Notes under the pieces: generated by a model
What the model saw: the letters and a program-made list of their open reading frames with translations, nothing else
Told to the model about the DNA's origin: nothing
The model's database searches: none
NCBI GenBank assembly: GCA_013298205.1
Contig: JAAFJZ010000065.1
Location: forward strand, 1 to 10,128
DNA length: 10,128 nucleotides
Reading direction: 5' to 3'
Source: Cytophagales bacterium
GTDB taxonomy: Bacteria > Bacteroidota > Bacteroidia > Cytophagales > UBA9547
Translations under genes and position numbers: made by a program
Shown here: positions 1 through 7,143 of the stretch, piece after piece
Layout of the letters: every line of letters begins with the position of its first letter
Position numbering within the stretch: the first letter of the stretch is position 1

Positions 1-337
1 GGCAAAATGATCTGAAAAATCCCTCTAAGAAATCATTTTTTTTAATGCCTTTAAAAAATTGATTATAAATAATTTCAGATTGAGCTTTTAAATTTAATTC
101 TTCTGAATGATGTAGGTTATGGTTTTGGATGTTTTCAACTTCTTTTTTTTGAATTACATTATAGCTATTCTTTGTAACGTTTGGCTTTAAAGCCCAAAAT
201 AATGCAACCGAACTCATAAAAAAACAAAAATACATCCAATTATTTAAAGCTGGTAAATTGTGTTTATAATGTAAAGCACAGTAAAATCCTATTAAATTAA
301 AAAACAAAGTGAATGTAAGTAAAACTCTCTCTAGCAT
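1..337 (-). CDS. Membrane protein, N-terminal part only (possible sensor or signalling protein), cut by the left edge
   Basis: An open frame of 112 codons runs from an ATG at 337 to the left edge without a stop. Its ATG overlaps the cheB-like stop codon (TAATG at 335-339), the usual sign of translational coupling, so it is very likely the fourth gene of the minus-strand operon. The protein starts MLERVLLTFTLFF and has two hydrophobic segments, at about residues 4-23 and 33-52, joined by a short basic, histidine-containing loop. A polar, charged region of likely cytoplasmic location follows (about 53-112, including a QKKEVENIQN stretch). Two N-terminal helices followed by a soluble part fits a membrane-anchored signalling protein such as a GAF/PAS or histidine kinase protein, which would suit the CheR/CheB neighbours. 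No diagnostic domain lies inside the window, so the function is unassigned. Confidence 0.7.
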   Translation of the reverse strand, partial: MLERVLLTFTLFFNLIGFYCALHYKHNLPALNNWMYFCFFMSSVALFWALKPNVTKNSYNVIQKKEVENIQNHNLHHSEELNLKAQSEIIYNQFFKGIKKNDFLEGFFRSFC

Positions 338-942
338 TATGATAATTTCAAAGAATTTAAAAGTTTAATAATACCATCAGTATTCAAAATTCTATCCGGG
401 TTTGCTTGTTCTATGGCTGCATTCGGCATGGTATTGATGGTGCTTTCTAAAGGATCTTGTACTATACAAAAACCGCCTCTTTTTTTAAGAATACTCATTC
501 CTAATGCCCCATCTTTGTTGGCTCCAGAAAGCATTATGCCAATTATTTTATCCTTAAAAACGTAAGAAGATGATTGTATTGTTAAATCTATAGAAGGGCG
601 ACTATTATTTACCATATCTTCGGTAGATAAAGCAAATTTATTACCCAATTCTAAAGACAAATGATAATTTGAAGGCGCTAAATAAACATTGCCTTTTTTT
701 AAACTTTCTTTATCTTCGGGTTCAATAATTTTTTTTCTTGATTTTATTTGTAATGCTTCAACAAAACCATTTCTGATATGCTTTAATCTATGTAAGCATA
801 AAATAATTGGCAAATCCATTGTATTAGATATTTCAGATAAAATTTTTACCATTACCTGAAAACTTCCTGCTGAGCCTCCTATTACAATAGCTTTGTATTT
901 TGTATTTTCTTCTACAGAAGGAGAGTTTAAAGATTTCAACAT
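337..942 (-). CDS. CheB-type protein-glutamate methylesterase domain, stand-alone (no receiver domain)
   Basis: Family role: hydrolyses glutamate methyl esters on chemoreceptor-like proteins, and can deamidate glutamine. At 201 residues the protein is only the catalytic domain; classical CheB is about 350 residues with an N-terminal receiver. The serine-hydrolase triad can be placed: Ser24 in the GGSAGS loop, His51 in CLHRLKH and Asp144 in SGANKDGALGM. Other family signatures are GNVYLAPSNYHL (84-95), RPSIDL (115-120) and a C-terminal GGFCIVQDP segment followed by NTMPNAAIEQA. Without a receiver it cannot be switched by CheA phosphorylation in the usual way. The ATG at 942 lies 8 bp after the cheR-like stop and the gene ends in a TAATG overlap with the next one. 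The fold and active site are clear; the substrate is unknown because no chemoreceptor is in the window. Confidence 0.93.
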   Translation of the reverse strand: MLKSLNSPSVEENTKYKAIVIGGSAGSFQVMVKILSEISNTMDLPIILCLHRLKHIRNGFVEALQIKSRKKIIEPEDKESLKKGNVYLAPSNYHLSLELGNKFALSTEDMVNNSRPSIDLTIQSSSYVFKDKIIGIMLSGANKDGALGMSILKKRGGFCIVQDPLESTINTMPNAAIEQANPDRILNTDGIIKLLNSLKLS

Positions 943-950
943 TGTAGAAA

Positions 951-1790
951 CTAGTCTTTAATTTTTCTGTAAATTTTCTCTTCGGAATTTACTATACCAA
1001 ATTTCACATTGGCATCGCACCAAGAAATGCTTTCTTTTGAACCTACTATTAAATGACCTCCAATAAAAAGACTTTGATGAAATTTATTTAAAACATCATT
1101 TTGTAGACTTTGACTAAAATAAATCATTACGTTCCTACATAAAATCAAATCAAACTTTGTAAAAACTTCTGATTTAACTAAATCATGCTCTTTAAAAACT
1201 GTATTTTCAACCAAGGTTTTATCTAAAAAGGCGTAATTATTATCTACTTTGTAGTAATTAGATAAAGAATTACTTGGCATAAAACGTGTGTAATTTTTAT
1301 CATTTATATCTAGCATATTTTTAAGAGAGATTTTCCCTTCTTTTGCTTTGCTAATTATATTGTGATCTATATCAGTAGCAACGATGTGAGTTCTTTTTGT
1401 TAAGCCTAATTCTTTGAGCAAAATAGCCATACTAAAAACTTCTTCACCTGAAGAACATCCTGCGTGCCATATTTTTACTTCTTTTAGTTTAGAATATATT
1501 TCTGGCAATAATTTATCTCTCAATTCCCTCCATAACGTTGGATCTCGAAACATTTCTGTAACATTAACAGTAATTTCTGATAAAAAATCTTTAAAAAACT
1601 TCGGTTCCGATTGCACGCGTTCAATTAGCCTTTTTACCGAACCTAGTTTATAGATTTCTATTACTCTAATTACTCTTCTTTTGAAAGAAGAAATCGCATA
1701 ATTTGAAAAATCATAGTTGTACTGAGATTGAATTACGTGTATCAGATTTCTGAGGTCTATAATTTCAATATCTTCAATGAGTTGCGACAA
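951..1790 (-). CDS. CheR-type protein-glutamate O-methyltransferase (SAM-dependent)
   Basis: Family role: transfers a methyl group from S-adenosylmethionine to glutamate side chains of receptors, the reaction reversed by the CheB-like neighbour. The 279 residues match a full CheR: an all-helical N-terminal domain (about 8-70), the TEMFRDP motif (78-84), the SAM-binding loop HAGCSSGEE (109-117), the acidic ATDID motif (138-142) and the CRNVMIYF strand (218-225). The start is TTG at 1790. The first methionine is Met80, inside the conserved TEMFRDP motif, so no ATG could make a full protein, and the frame upstream has no ATG before a stop. TTG sits 4 bp after the stop of the OmpA-like gene. The beta-subdomain (about 168-190) seems to lack the glycine-containing loop seen in Salmonella CheR, which suggests, by inference, a pentapeptide-independent enzyme. 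Confidence 0.93.
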   Translation of the reverse strand: MSQLIEDIEIIDLRNLIHVIQSQYNYDFSNYAISSFKRRVIRVIEIYKLGSVKRLIERVQSEPKFFKDFLSEITVNVTEMFRDPTLWRELRDKLLPEIYSKLKEVKIWHAGCSSGEEVFSMAILLKELGLTKRTHIVATDIDHNIISKAKEGKISLKNMLDINDKNYTRFMPSNSLSNYYKVDNNYAFLDKTLVENTVFKEHDLVKSEVFTKFDLILCRNVMIYFSQSLQNDVLNKFHQSLFIGGHLIVGSKESISWCDANVKFGIVNSEEKIYRKIKD

Positions 1791-1794
1791 ATTT

Positions 1795-3945
1795 TTATTT
1801 TTTAAGTATGATAAACTCTGTTCTTCTGTTTAATTCTCGACCCTCCTCTTCATCATCGTTTGTAGCTAATGGGTATTTTTCTCCATAGCCATTAGGAATC
1901 AATCTTGATGAATCAATATTTTTATTAATCAAATATCTTGAAACCGATTGGGCTCTTCTGTGTGATAAACTTATATTATATTCATCATTTGCTATGCTAT
2001 CGGTATGACCACCCAACTCAATTAAAACTGAAGGGTTTTCTTTTAGAAACTTTTGCAAAGCATCTAATTCAATGTTAGATTCTGGTTTCAATATTGATTG
2101 ATCGTAATCAAAGTAAACATTTCTTAATATAGTTCTCATTCCTACAGCTAACCTCTTTTTGGGCAAGGTATTTAAATTGTATGTTTTGCTTTTTATAGTT
2201 TCAGGATTTAATGCTGGTTTGTAATTAGGGTCTGGCTTTTCAGAACTTGAATAAATGATTGCCTTTTGATTTTCTTCAACTACTTCTTTTGGTTCAGTTT
2301 TAGCTGTAGTATTTTCCTTTGTTACTACTAAAACTGGTTGAATTTTGGGTTCTTCTATTATTTTTATTATCTCTTTAGTCTTTTCTTCTTTTTTAACTGA
2401 AGTTTGAACGGTTAATGTCTCTTTAGGTTTTTCAGTAACTATTTGGGTATTTGTATTAGAGCTATTAGCGTTTGATGCGGTAGGAGGACTAGTAGTTGCT
2501 TTAAAAGTAGTGGGTAAGTTTCTAGACTGAATGATTTGAGAGCTAGAATTATCGTTAATGTTAGAGCTAGACGCTTCTTTCTTTTTATCTACTAAACGGC
2601 TTGTAATTTGAGAAGAATCAAATTTTTCTTCTTTAGGGTCTAAATCTAATACATAAATATCTTTTTCTCCATATCCATCCGATTTTGCTGAAGAATAGTA
2701 GCCATGTTTTCCATCACCAGAAATAGCAAAATATATATCGTCATCTGTAGTATTAATAGGATAACCTAAATTTTCTGGCAAGGACCAAGTTCCTCTTTTA
2801 ATTTTAGTTTTATAAATATCATAACCACCGATGTTTTTATGACCATTTGAACTAAAATATAAAGTACTATCTTTAGCTTCAAAATAAGGGCAGTCGTCTT
2901 CAAAAGGTGTATTAATTTCTTTCCCAAGGTTTACTGGTTCAGACCATTCTCCTTTAGAATCCAAAATACATTTATATATGTCTAGCCCTCCAAAACCTCC
3001 CTTTCTATCACTAGAGAAATACAATGTTTTGCCATCTGTGCAAAAAAATACTGAAGGCTCGTTTCCTTTTGAGTTTATTTTACCTTTCATTGGTTCTGGA
3101 ACGCTCCAAGTACCATCTGGTTGTTTTATACTAGAAAAAATATCTCCACCGTTTGAAGAGTGGTATAAAAAAATAGTTTTTGCATCCGCTGAAATCCCTA
3201 TACTTCCGTCATGAAATTCTGAGTTAATTGGTATTCCTAAATTTTTAGCATACCCCCAAGCACCATCTTCAAATTTACTCATGTAGATGTCTTCAAAAAA
3301 CTCATTATCTTTATCTTTCTTTTTACCTGTAGACCCTTGTCTTCTGGAGGTAAAAATCATAATCTTTTCATCTGGCGTAATGGCTGGGGAATAATCTGGA
3401 TAAGATGTATTAATTTCTTCTCCAAGCAATTTCATTCTTATATTAATGGGAGCTAAAAAAGCATTTTTTGCGTTTTGACATTCAATAATTTTTTTCTCTG
3501 TTTTTTGAATCAAAACACTTCTAGGTATTTCTTCTTTATTTTTATACTTATCAGTTTGGTTTCTTAAGTATTCAATGTATTTGTTGTAGTAAGTAATGGC
3601 TTTATCAAAATCATTGCCAAAATGATAACCACGACCAATGTTAAAATAAATTTCATCGTTATATTTTGGATAAATACTTAAAGATTTTAAAAAATATGTT
3701 ACGGACTTTTCTTTGTTAGTAGTTTCTAAATAACAAATCCCTATCATGTAGTTGGCTCTTACATTATTAGGATTAAATTGTAATGCCTGCAAATAAACAT
3801 CTAAGGCATCTTTTTTATCTCCATAATTATACATTTCATCAGCTAATGCAACTGCATCTATGTCGTTTTGAGCAAACAAAGGCTTACCACAAATAAAAAC
3901 GAGAATTAACGAAAGGAGAAATAAATTCTTTTTAATAGAAAGCAT
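1795..3945 (-). CDS. Exported TPR / PD40 beta-propeller / OmpA-C family envelope protein
   Basis: Probably a periplasmic or outer-membrane-associated scaffold that holds the peptidoglycan. From the ATG at 3945 it is 716 residues. An in-frame TTG at 3957 would add four, but the ATG gives a cleaner signal peptide, with cleavage near FAQ (residues 24-26). Then come TPR-like helical repeats (about 28-131), five PD40/WD40-like blades with YFSS and GG-DIY signatures (about 182-431), and a low-complexity linker rich in Ser, Thr, Lys, Glu, Asn and Pro (about 436-600). An OmpA-C domain closes it (about 605-716): NVYFDYD, GHTDS, N-x2-LS-x2-RA and NRRTEF. Asp649 and Arg664 match the diaminopimelate-binding pair of the family. 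The order resembles PorE of the type IX secretion system, but PorE's CRD domain is absent and no lipobox is seen. First gene of the operon, 4 bp before cheR. Confidence 0.92.
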   Translation of the reverse strand: MLSIKKNLFLLSLILVFICGKPLFAQNDIDAVALADEMYNYGDKKDALDVYLQALQFNPNNVRANYMIGICYLETTNKEKSVTYFLKSLSIYPKYNDEIYFNIGRGYHFGNDFDKAITYYNKYIEYLRNQTDKYKNKEEIPRSVLIQKTEKKIIECQNAKNAFLAPINIRMKLLGEEINTSYPDYSPAITPDEKIMIFTSRRQGSTGKKKDKDNEFFEDIYMSKFEDGAWGYAKNLGIPINSEFHDGSIGISADAKTIFLYHSSNGGDIFSSIKQPDGTWSVPEPMKGKINSKGNEPSVFFCTDGKTLYFSSDRKGGFGGLDIYKCILDSKGEWSEPVNLGKEINTPFEDDCPYFEAKDSTLYFSSNGHKNIGGYDIYKTKIKRGTWSLPENLGYPINTTDDDIYFAISGDGKHGYYSSAKSDGYGEKDIYVLDLDPKEEKFDSSQITSRLVDKKKEASSSNINDNSSSQIIQSRNLPTTFKATTSPPTASNANSSNTNTQIVTEKPKETLTVQTSVKKEEKTKEIIKIIEEPKIQPVLVVTKENTTAKTEPKEVVEENQKAIIYSSSEKPDPNYKPALNPETIKSKTYNLNTLPKKRLAVGMRTILRNVYFDYDQSILKPESNIELDALQKFLKENPSVLIELGGHTDSIANDEYNISLSHRRAQSVSRYLINKNIDSSRLIPNGYGEKYPLATNDDEEEGRELNRRTEFIILKK

Positions 3946-4136
3946 TATTTGCTTCAAATTTTAATAATTTTTGCTATATTAATATTATTTATTTTTATAA
4001 ACCAAAAAAACTAACTTTATAATAACATAAAGTTCTGATTTATAATTTAATGCGTAAAAATAGGTATATTTTTATTTTAACGTAACTTTAAGGCAACTTT
4101 TTTGAGTTTTTTTAAAAAAGATTCGATTCAAATTCA

Positions 4137-4144
4137 CAAAAATA
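4137..4144 (-). promoter_or_regulatory. Candidate Bacteroidota -7 element for the minus-strand operon
   Basis: Read on the minus strand, 4144 to 4137 is TATTTTTG, an exact match to the Bacteroidota -7 consensus TAnnTTTG. It is the only exact match in the divergent region on this strand. No convincing -33 TTG was found 19-21 bp upstream (a TGTA lies near there), and it would leave a leader of about 180 nt before the ATG at 3945. It is therefore a weak candidate. Confidence 0.3.
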
Positions 4145-4173
4145 CAATCAGTTCATATTTACATTTTACATAC

Positions 4174-4193
4174 TTCAAAATTTGTTCTTTGAA
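4174..4193. repeat. Short inverted repeat, TTCAAA-N8-TTTGAA
   Basis: TTCAAA at 4174-4179 and its reverse complement TTTGAA at 4188-4193 are separated by 8 bp. The repeat lies 38 bp before the first plus-strand gene. It could be an operator or a chance match in AT-rich DNA. Confidence 0.3.
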
Positions 4194-4211
4194 AAAAAAG
4201 TACGAAATTTG
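4181..4211 (+). promoter_or_regulatory. Candidate Bacteroidota promoter for the plus-strand run
   Basis: A TTTG at 4181-4184 is followed after 19 bp by GAAATTTG at 4204-4211. This fits the Bacteroidota pattern TTTG-N19-21-TAnnTTTG with one mismatch in the -7 element. Transcription would start only about 15 nt before the ATG at 4231. The -33 part falls inside the TTCAAA/TTTGAA inverted repeat at 4174-4193, so a repressor bound there could block it; that is inference. Confidence 0.35.
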
Positions 4212-4230
4212 AACCATAATAAATTTAAAA

Positions 4231-4875
4231 ATGCCTACGAACAAAAAAACAATTTTGAAATTATTTTTGATTGCTAGTTTTTTTATCAGTTCTAAATATC
4301 TTTATGCTCAAGGTGGCTCTGTGCCAATCATGCAATTTACAGGAATAGTTTTTGCAAATGATAGCGTTTATGGTTTGCCATCGGTGTACGTTTATATTCC
4401 AAAAGCTGGTAGAGGTGTAATTACCAACTATTTAGGTTATTTTTCATTGCCAGTTTTACCTAATGATAGCGTAGTTGTTACTACTTTAGGTTATAAACCC
4501 AAAAGTATAATAATAAAATATAATGATAAAAAAAGTGTTACTGCATTTATTCGTTTAACAGAAGATACATTAATGTTGCCTGTAATAGATGTATATCCTT
4601 ATTATTCTGAGGAACTTTTTAAACAAGCTTTTTTGGCATTAAAACTTCCTGACCAAGGTCGCTCAGGTCTTATAGAACAATATGATCCAGCTTTAGTAGC
4701 CAATCTTAGCAGATACAATCGATTACAAAATGATCAAACTTCTGAAAAATATTACAGAGATATGAAAGAAGGCTACTCCTATAATTATTTAGCACCAAAC
4801 ATTAGTTTTATAAACCCTTTTGCATGGCGTTCTTACGTAAATGCTCAAAAAAGGAGAGAAAAACAAATAGATTAA
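4231..4875 (+). CDS. Exported carboxypeptidase-regulatory-like (CRD) domain protein
   Basis: This 214-residue protein has a signal peptide ending near YAQ (25-27), so it acts outside the cytoplasmic membrane. Residues about 36-110 look like a CRD (CarbopepD_reg_2-like) beta-sandwich: FTGIVFANDS, then GLPSVYVYIP, then GVITNYLGYFSLPV, then VVVTTLGYKP. This fold is common in Bacteroidota cell-surface and outer-membrane proteins and has no catalytic role by itself. The C-terminal half (about 115-214) has a conserved-looking DVYPYYSEELFKQAFLAL start but no domain I can name, and ends in a basic tail (QKRREKQ). It is too short to contain a TonB-dependent barrel. The ATG at 4231 is the first gene after the divergent region, and the next gene starts 22 bp after its stop, so the two are probably co-transcribed. 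Exact function unknown. Confidence 0.85.
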   Translation: MPTNKKTILKLFLIASFFISSKYLYAQGGSVPIMQFTGIVFANDSVYGLPSVYVYIPKAGRGVITNYLGYFSLPVLPNDSVVVTTLGYKPKSIIIKYNDKKSVTAFIRLTEDTLMLPVIDVYPYYSEELFKQAFLALKLPDQGRSGLIEQYDPALVANLSRYNRLQNDQTSEKYYRDMKEGYSYNYLAPNISFINPFAWRSYVNAQKRREKQID

Positions 4876-4897
4876 ACCAATTCTATTTTCAGAATCA

Positions 4898-5701
4898 ATG
4901 TTTTTTAATAAAATAAACATCTTACTATTTCTTTCTATAATCATTTTGTCGTCTTCAAAAGGAGTACAAAATGATTATAGAAAAATTAATCAAAATGCTT
5001 ACTTCCAAGGTGAAAAACTATTCTACAAACTTGGCTATGGCTTTATAACAGCTGGTGAAGCCGACATCAATATTGACACAAAATTATATAAGATAAACAA
5101 CCGAATATGTCATAGAATGAGCATTTTAGGTCGTACAGTTGGAGCCTTTTCGCTTGTGGTGCCTGTAAATGATTATTTTGAATCTTACATAGACACTAAT
5201 GCAGTTTTACCTATTAGAAGCTCGAAATCGCAAGAAGAAAATAAGTTTAGATACAAAGAAAAAATGGATTTTGACCACATAAACGGAAATGTAAGAGTAG
5301 AGGCGGAAAGAAAAGAAACTAAATTTTATAAAATTTCAAATGACGTTTTAGATTTAGTAAGCGGTTATTACTATTTAAGAACAATTAACTTTGATAAATA
5401 TAAAATAAACGACACAATATCAATTAAAGCATTTTATGAAGATTCAAGTTATACTTTTAAACTTATATATTTCGGAAAAACAAAATTAAAGACTACCATT
5501 GGAACAATTAATTCAAGAGTATTAAGTCCAATAATGCCTTACAACTCACTTTTTAGAGGTAAGTATCCATTAAAACTTTGGTTATCTGATGACTTAAACA
5601 AAATTCCTTTAAAAGTTAAAGCAGAACTTGTGCTGGGATCCCTTGAAATTGAAATTAATCGCTGTAGTGGATTAAGAAATCCTTTGAATGTTATTAAATA
5701 G
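4898..5701 (+). CDS. DUF3108-family exported protein
   Basis: The 267-residue product has an N-terminal hydrophobic segment (about 6-20, a signal peptide or anchor). It is followed by the DUF3108 opening motif at about 37-59, with GEKLFYKLGYGF and ITAGEADINI. The rest is predicted to be mainly beta-strand, with alternating hydrophobic residues and a C-terminal KLWLSDDLNKIPLKVKAEL segment (about 226-244) that is typical of the family. The biochemical role of DUF3108 proteins is not established; they are periplasmic or envelope proteins. It follows the CRD protein by 22 bp, and this pairing suggests a shared envelope function (inference). The ATG at 4898 is a good start because the signal segment begins directly after it. 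Confidence 0.85.
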   Translation: MFFNKINILLFLSIIILSSSKGVQNDYRKINQNAYFQGEKLFYKLGYGFITAGEADINIDTKLYKINNRICHRMSILGRTVGAFSLVVPVNDYFESYIDTNAVLPIRSSKSQEENKFRYKEKMDFDHINGNVRVEAERKETKFYKISNDVLDLVSGYYYLRTINFDKYKINDTISIKAFYEDSSYTFKLIYFGKTKLKTTIGTINSRVLSPIMPYNSLFRGKYPLKLWLSDDLNKIPLKVKAELVLGSLEIEINRCSGLRNPLNVIK

Positions 5702-5769
5702 TTAAGATTCGCAAAACTCGTTTCACATATTTTTAATATAAACTAAACCCAACTAAATTTACAAAAATC

Positions 5770-7119
5770 ATGAGAATAAAACAATCGTTATTTGCCTTAA
5801 TTTTACTACTTTTTACTACACAAATTTTTGCTTTGGATGTAATAACATCAATTAAAGGAGAACTAACTGGCAAAATACCTTCAAACAATATATATATATT
5901 CGAATATTTGGGAGAAGAGCTTTCAGTGAAAGATTCAGCTAAAATTTCAAATGGAAAATATACTTTTAAATACAAATCTTCTTTGGGAATGGGTTTTTAT
6001 AGAATTGGTTTTACAACAGAAAAATCTGCTTTAATTATCTTAGGAAACGAAAGTATAAATGTAAAAAGCAATGCTGAAAAAATTGAAGAAGAAACTGTCA
6101 TTACAAATTCTAAAGAATATGAAGGACTAGAAAAATTTAAAAAATATTCGTCTATATACGCAAAGTCTATCAGTTTTTTGACTACACAATATCAAGAATG
6201 GGACAAATCAAAGCCAGCCGATACTGAATCTCAAAACACAGCCATGCTGGGATTTCAGACGAAGTACGATTCTATAGAAAAAACTAGAGCCGATTTTTTA
6301 ATTGATTTTGCAAAAGAATATAAAGGATATTTTGTATCAAGATTTGTAGATGTATTCTTAATTACAGCTAGCTCAGATAAAGAAAATTTTATTAAACCAA
6401 GTGATTTTTCTGAACCTCAAATGTTTCGTGGCGATATGCTTTCAGCAAAAATCAATTTTTATTTTCAACGATTTATACAAATGGACGAACCCGTTATGAA
6501 CGAAACAGCCATGAAATTAATCAATATGGCTCCAGAAAAAACCAATGGACGGTTGGTTACTTATATGACTTTGATAAATATTTTTGCTCAAGCTGGGTTA
6601 AATAGCTACGAAGAAATGCTCTCTTTGATGAAAAAAGAATTTCCCGGCAATCCTTTTGTAAAATCATATCTTACTAAAAGAGGCCTAAATATACCTGCGG
6701 AAGGTGATATGGCTCCAGAAATTAATTTGCCAGATACTTCAGGAGTTAATTTTGCTTTAGCAAAACTTAAAGGAAAAATCGTTTTGCTAGATTTTTGGGC
6801 TTCTTGGTGTGGCCCATGTCGCATGGAAAACCCAAATGTAGTCAATGCTTACAATAAATATAAATCTTTAGGTTTTGAAATTTTAAGTATATCATTAGAT
6901 AACGATAAAGGGAAATGGCTTAATGCAATAAAAAAAGATGGAATGAAATGGTATCATGTTTCCGATTTAAAAGGTTGGGGTTCGGTAGCTGCCAGAACTT
7001 ATGGAGTAAGAGGAATACCTGCAACATATTTGATAGACAAAAATGGTAAAATTATAGCCCAAAACCTACGTGGACCTAGTTTAGAAGCCAAATTAGAAGA
7101 AGTTTTAAAAAAAGAATAA
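5770..7119 (+). CDS. Exported thioredoxin-like protein with N-terminal DUF4369-type domain (TlpA/ResA-like)
   Basis: Probably a periplasmic thiol-disulfide oxidoreductase that reduces or isomerises disulfides, for instance in secreted proteins or apocytochromes. The 449 residues start with a signal peptide (cleavage near IFA, 19-21) and a beta-rich DUF4369-like domain (about 24-105). A charged helical middle (about 115-300) follows, then a thioredoxin fold of the AhpC/TlpA type (about 310-449). The active site is WCGPC with Cys347 and Cys350, and the cis-proline is in GIPATY (Pro417). GDMAPEINLPDTSG before the active site and LIDKNGKII after the cis-proline are typical of the family. This fusion is characteristic of Bacteroidota. 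It lies 68 bp after the DUF3108 gene and 24 bp before the regulator gene. The substrate is not known; a link with the nearby haem protein is possible but unproven. Confidence 0.94.
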   Translation: MRIKQSLFALILLLFTTQIFALDVITSIKGELTGKIPSNNIYIFEYLGEELSVKDSAKISNGKYTFKYKSSLGMGFYRIGFTTEKSALIILGNESINVKSNAEKIEEETVITNSKEYEGLEKFKKYSSIYAKSISFLTTQYQEWDKSKPADTESQNTAMLGFQTKYDSIEKTRADFLIDFAKEYKGYFVSRFVDVFLITASSDKENFIKPSDFSEPQMFRGDMLSAKINFYFQRFIQMDEPVMNETAMKLINMAPEKTNGRLVTYMTLINIFAQAGLNSYEEMLSLMKKEFPGNPFVKSYLTKRGLNIPAEGDMAPEINLPDTSGVNFALAKLKGKIVLLDFWASWCGPCRMENPNVVNAYNKYKSLGFEILSISLDNDKGKWLNAIKKDGMKWYHVSDLKGWGSVAARTYGVRGIPATYLIDKNGKIIAQNLRGPSLEAKLEEVLKKE

Positions 7120-7143
7120 TTAATCAAAATCGATATTATTACA

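Larger units (their letters stand above)
3946..4230. other. Divergent intergenic control region
   Basis: These 285 bp separate the minus-strand operon from the plus-strand run and contain no open frame of note. The region is very AT-rich with A- and T-tracts. It holds candidate promoters in both directions, listed separately. Between about 4126 and 4213 there is a cluster of TTCAAA/TTTGAA words: ATTCAAATTC near 4127-4136, the inverted pair TTCAAA (4174-4179) and TTTGAA (4188-4193), and GAAATTTGAA (4204-4213). No riboswitch or RNA gene was recognised. Confidence 0.7.

Noticed and set aside
1414..1653. Plus-strand open frame of 79 codons
   Set aside because: It lies wholly inside the CheR-like gene on the opposite strand and shows no domain; the CheR frame carries all conserved motifs.
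2978..3214. Plus-strand open frame of 78 codons
   Set aside because: It lies opposite the PD40 propeller region and has no independent support.
5733..5975. Minus-strand open frame of 80 codons
   Set aside because: It overlaps the signal peptide and start of the thioredoxin-like gene, which is strongly supported on the plus strand.
6606..6845. Minus-strand open frame of 79 codons
   Set aside because: It lies opposite the thioredoxin active-site region and is a shadow of that gene.
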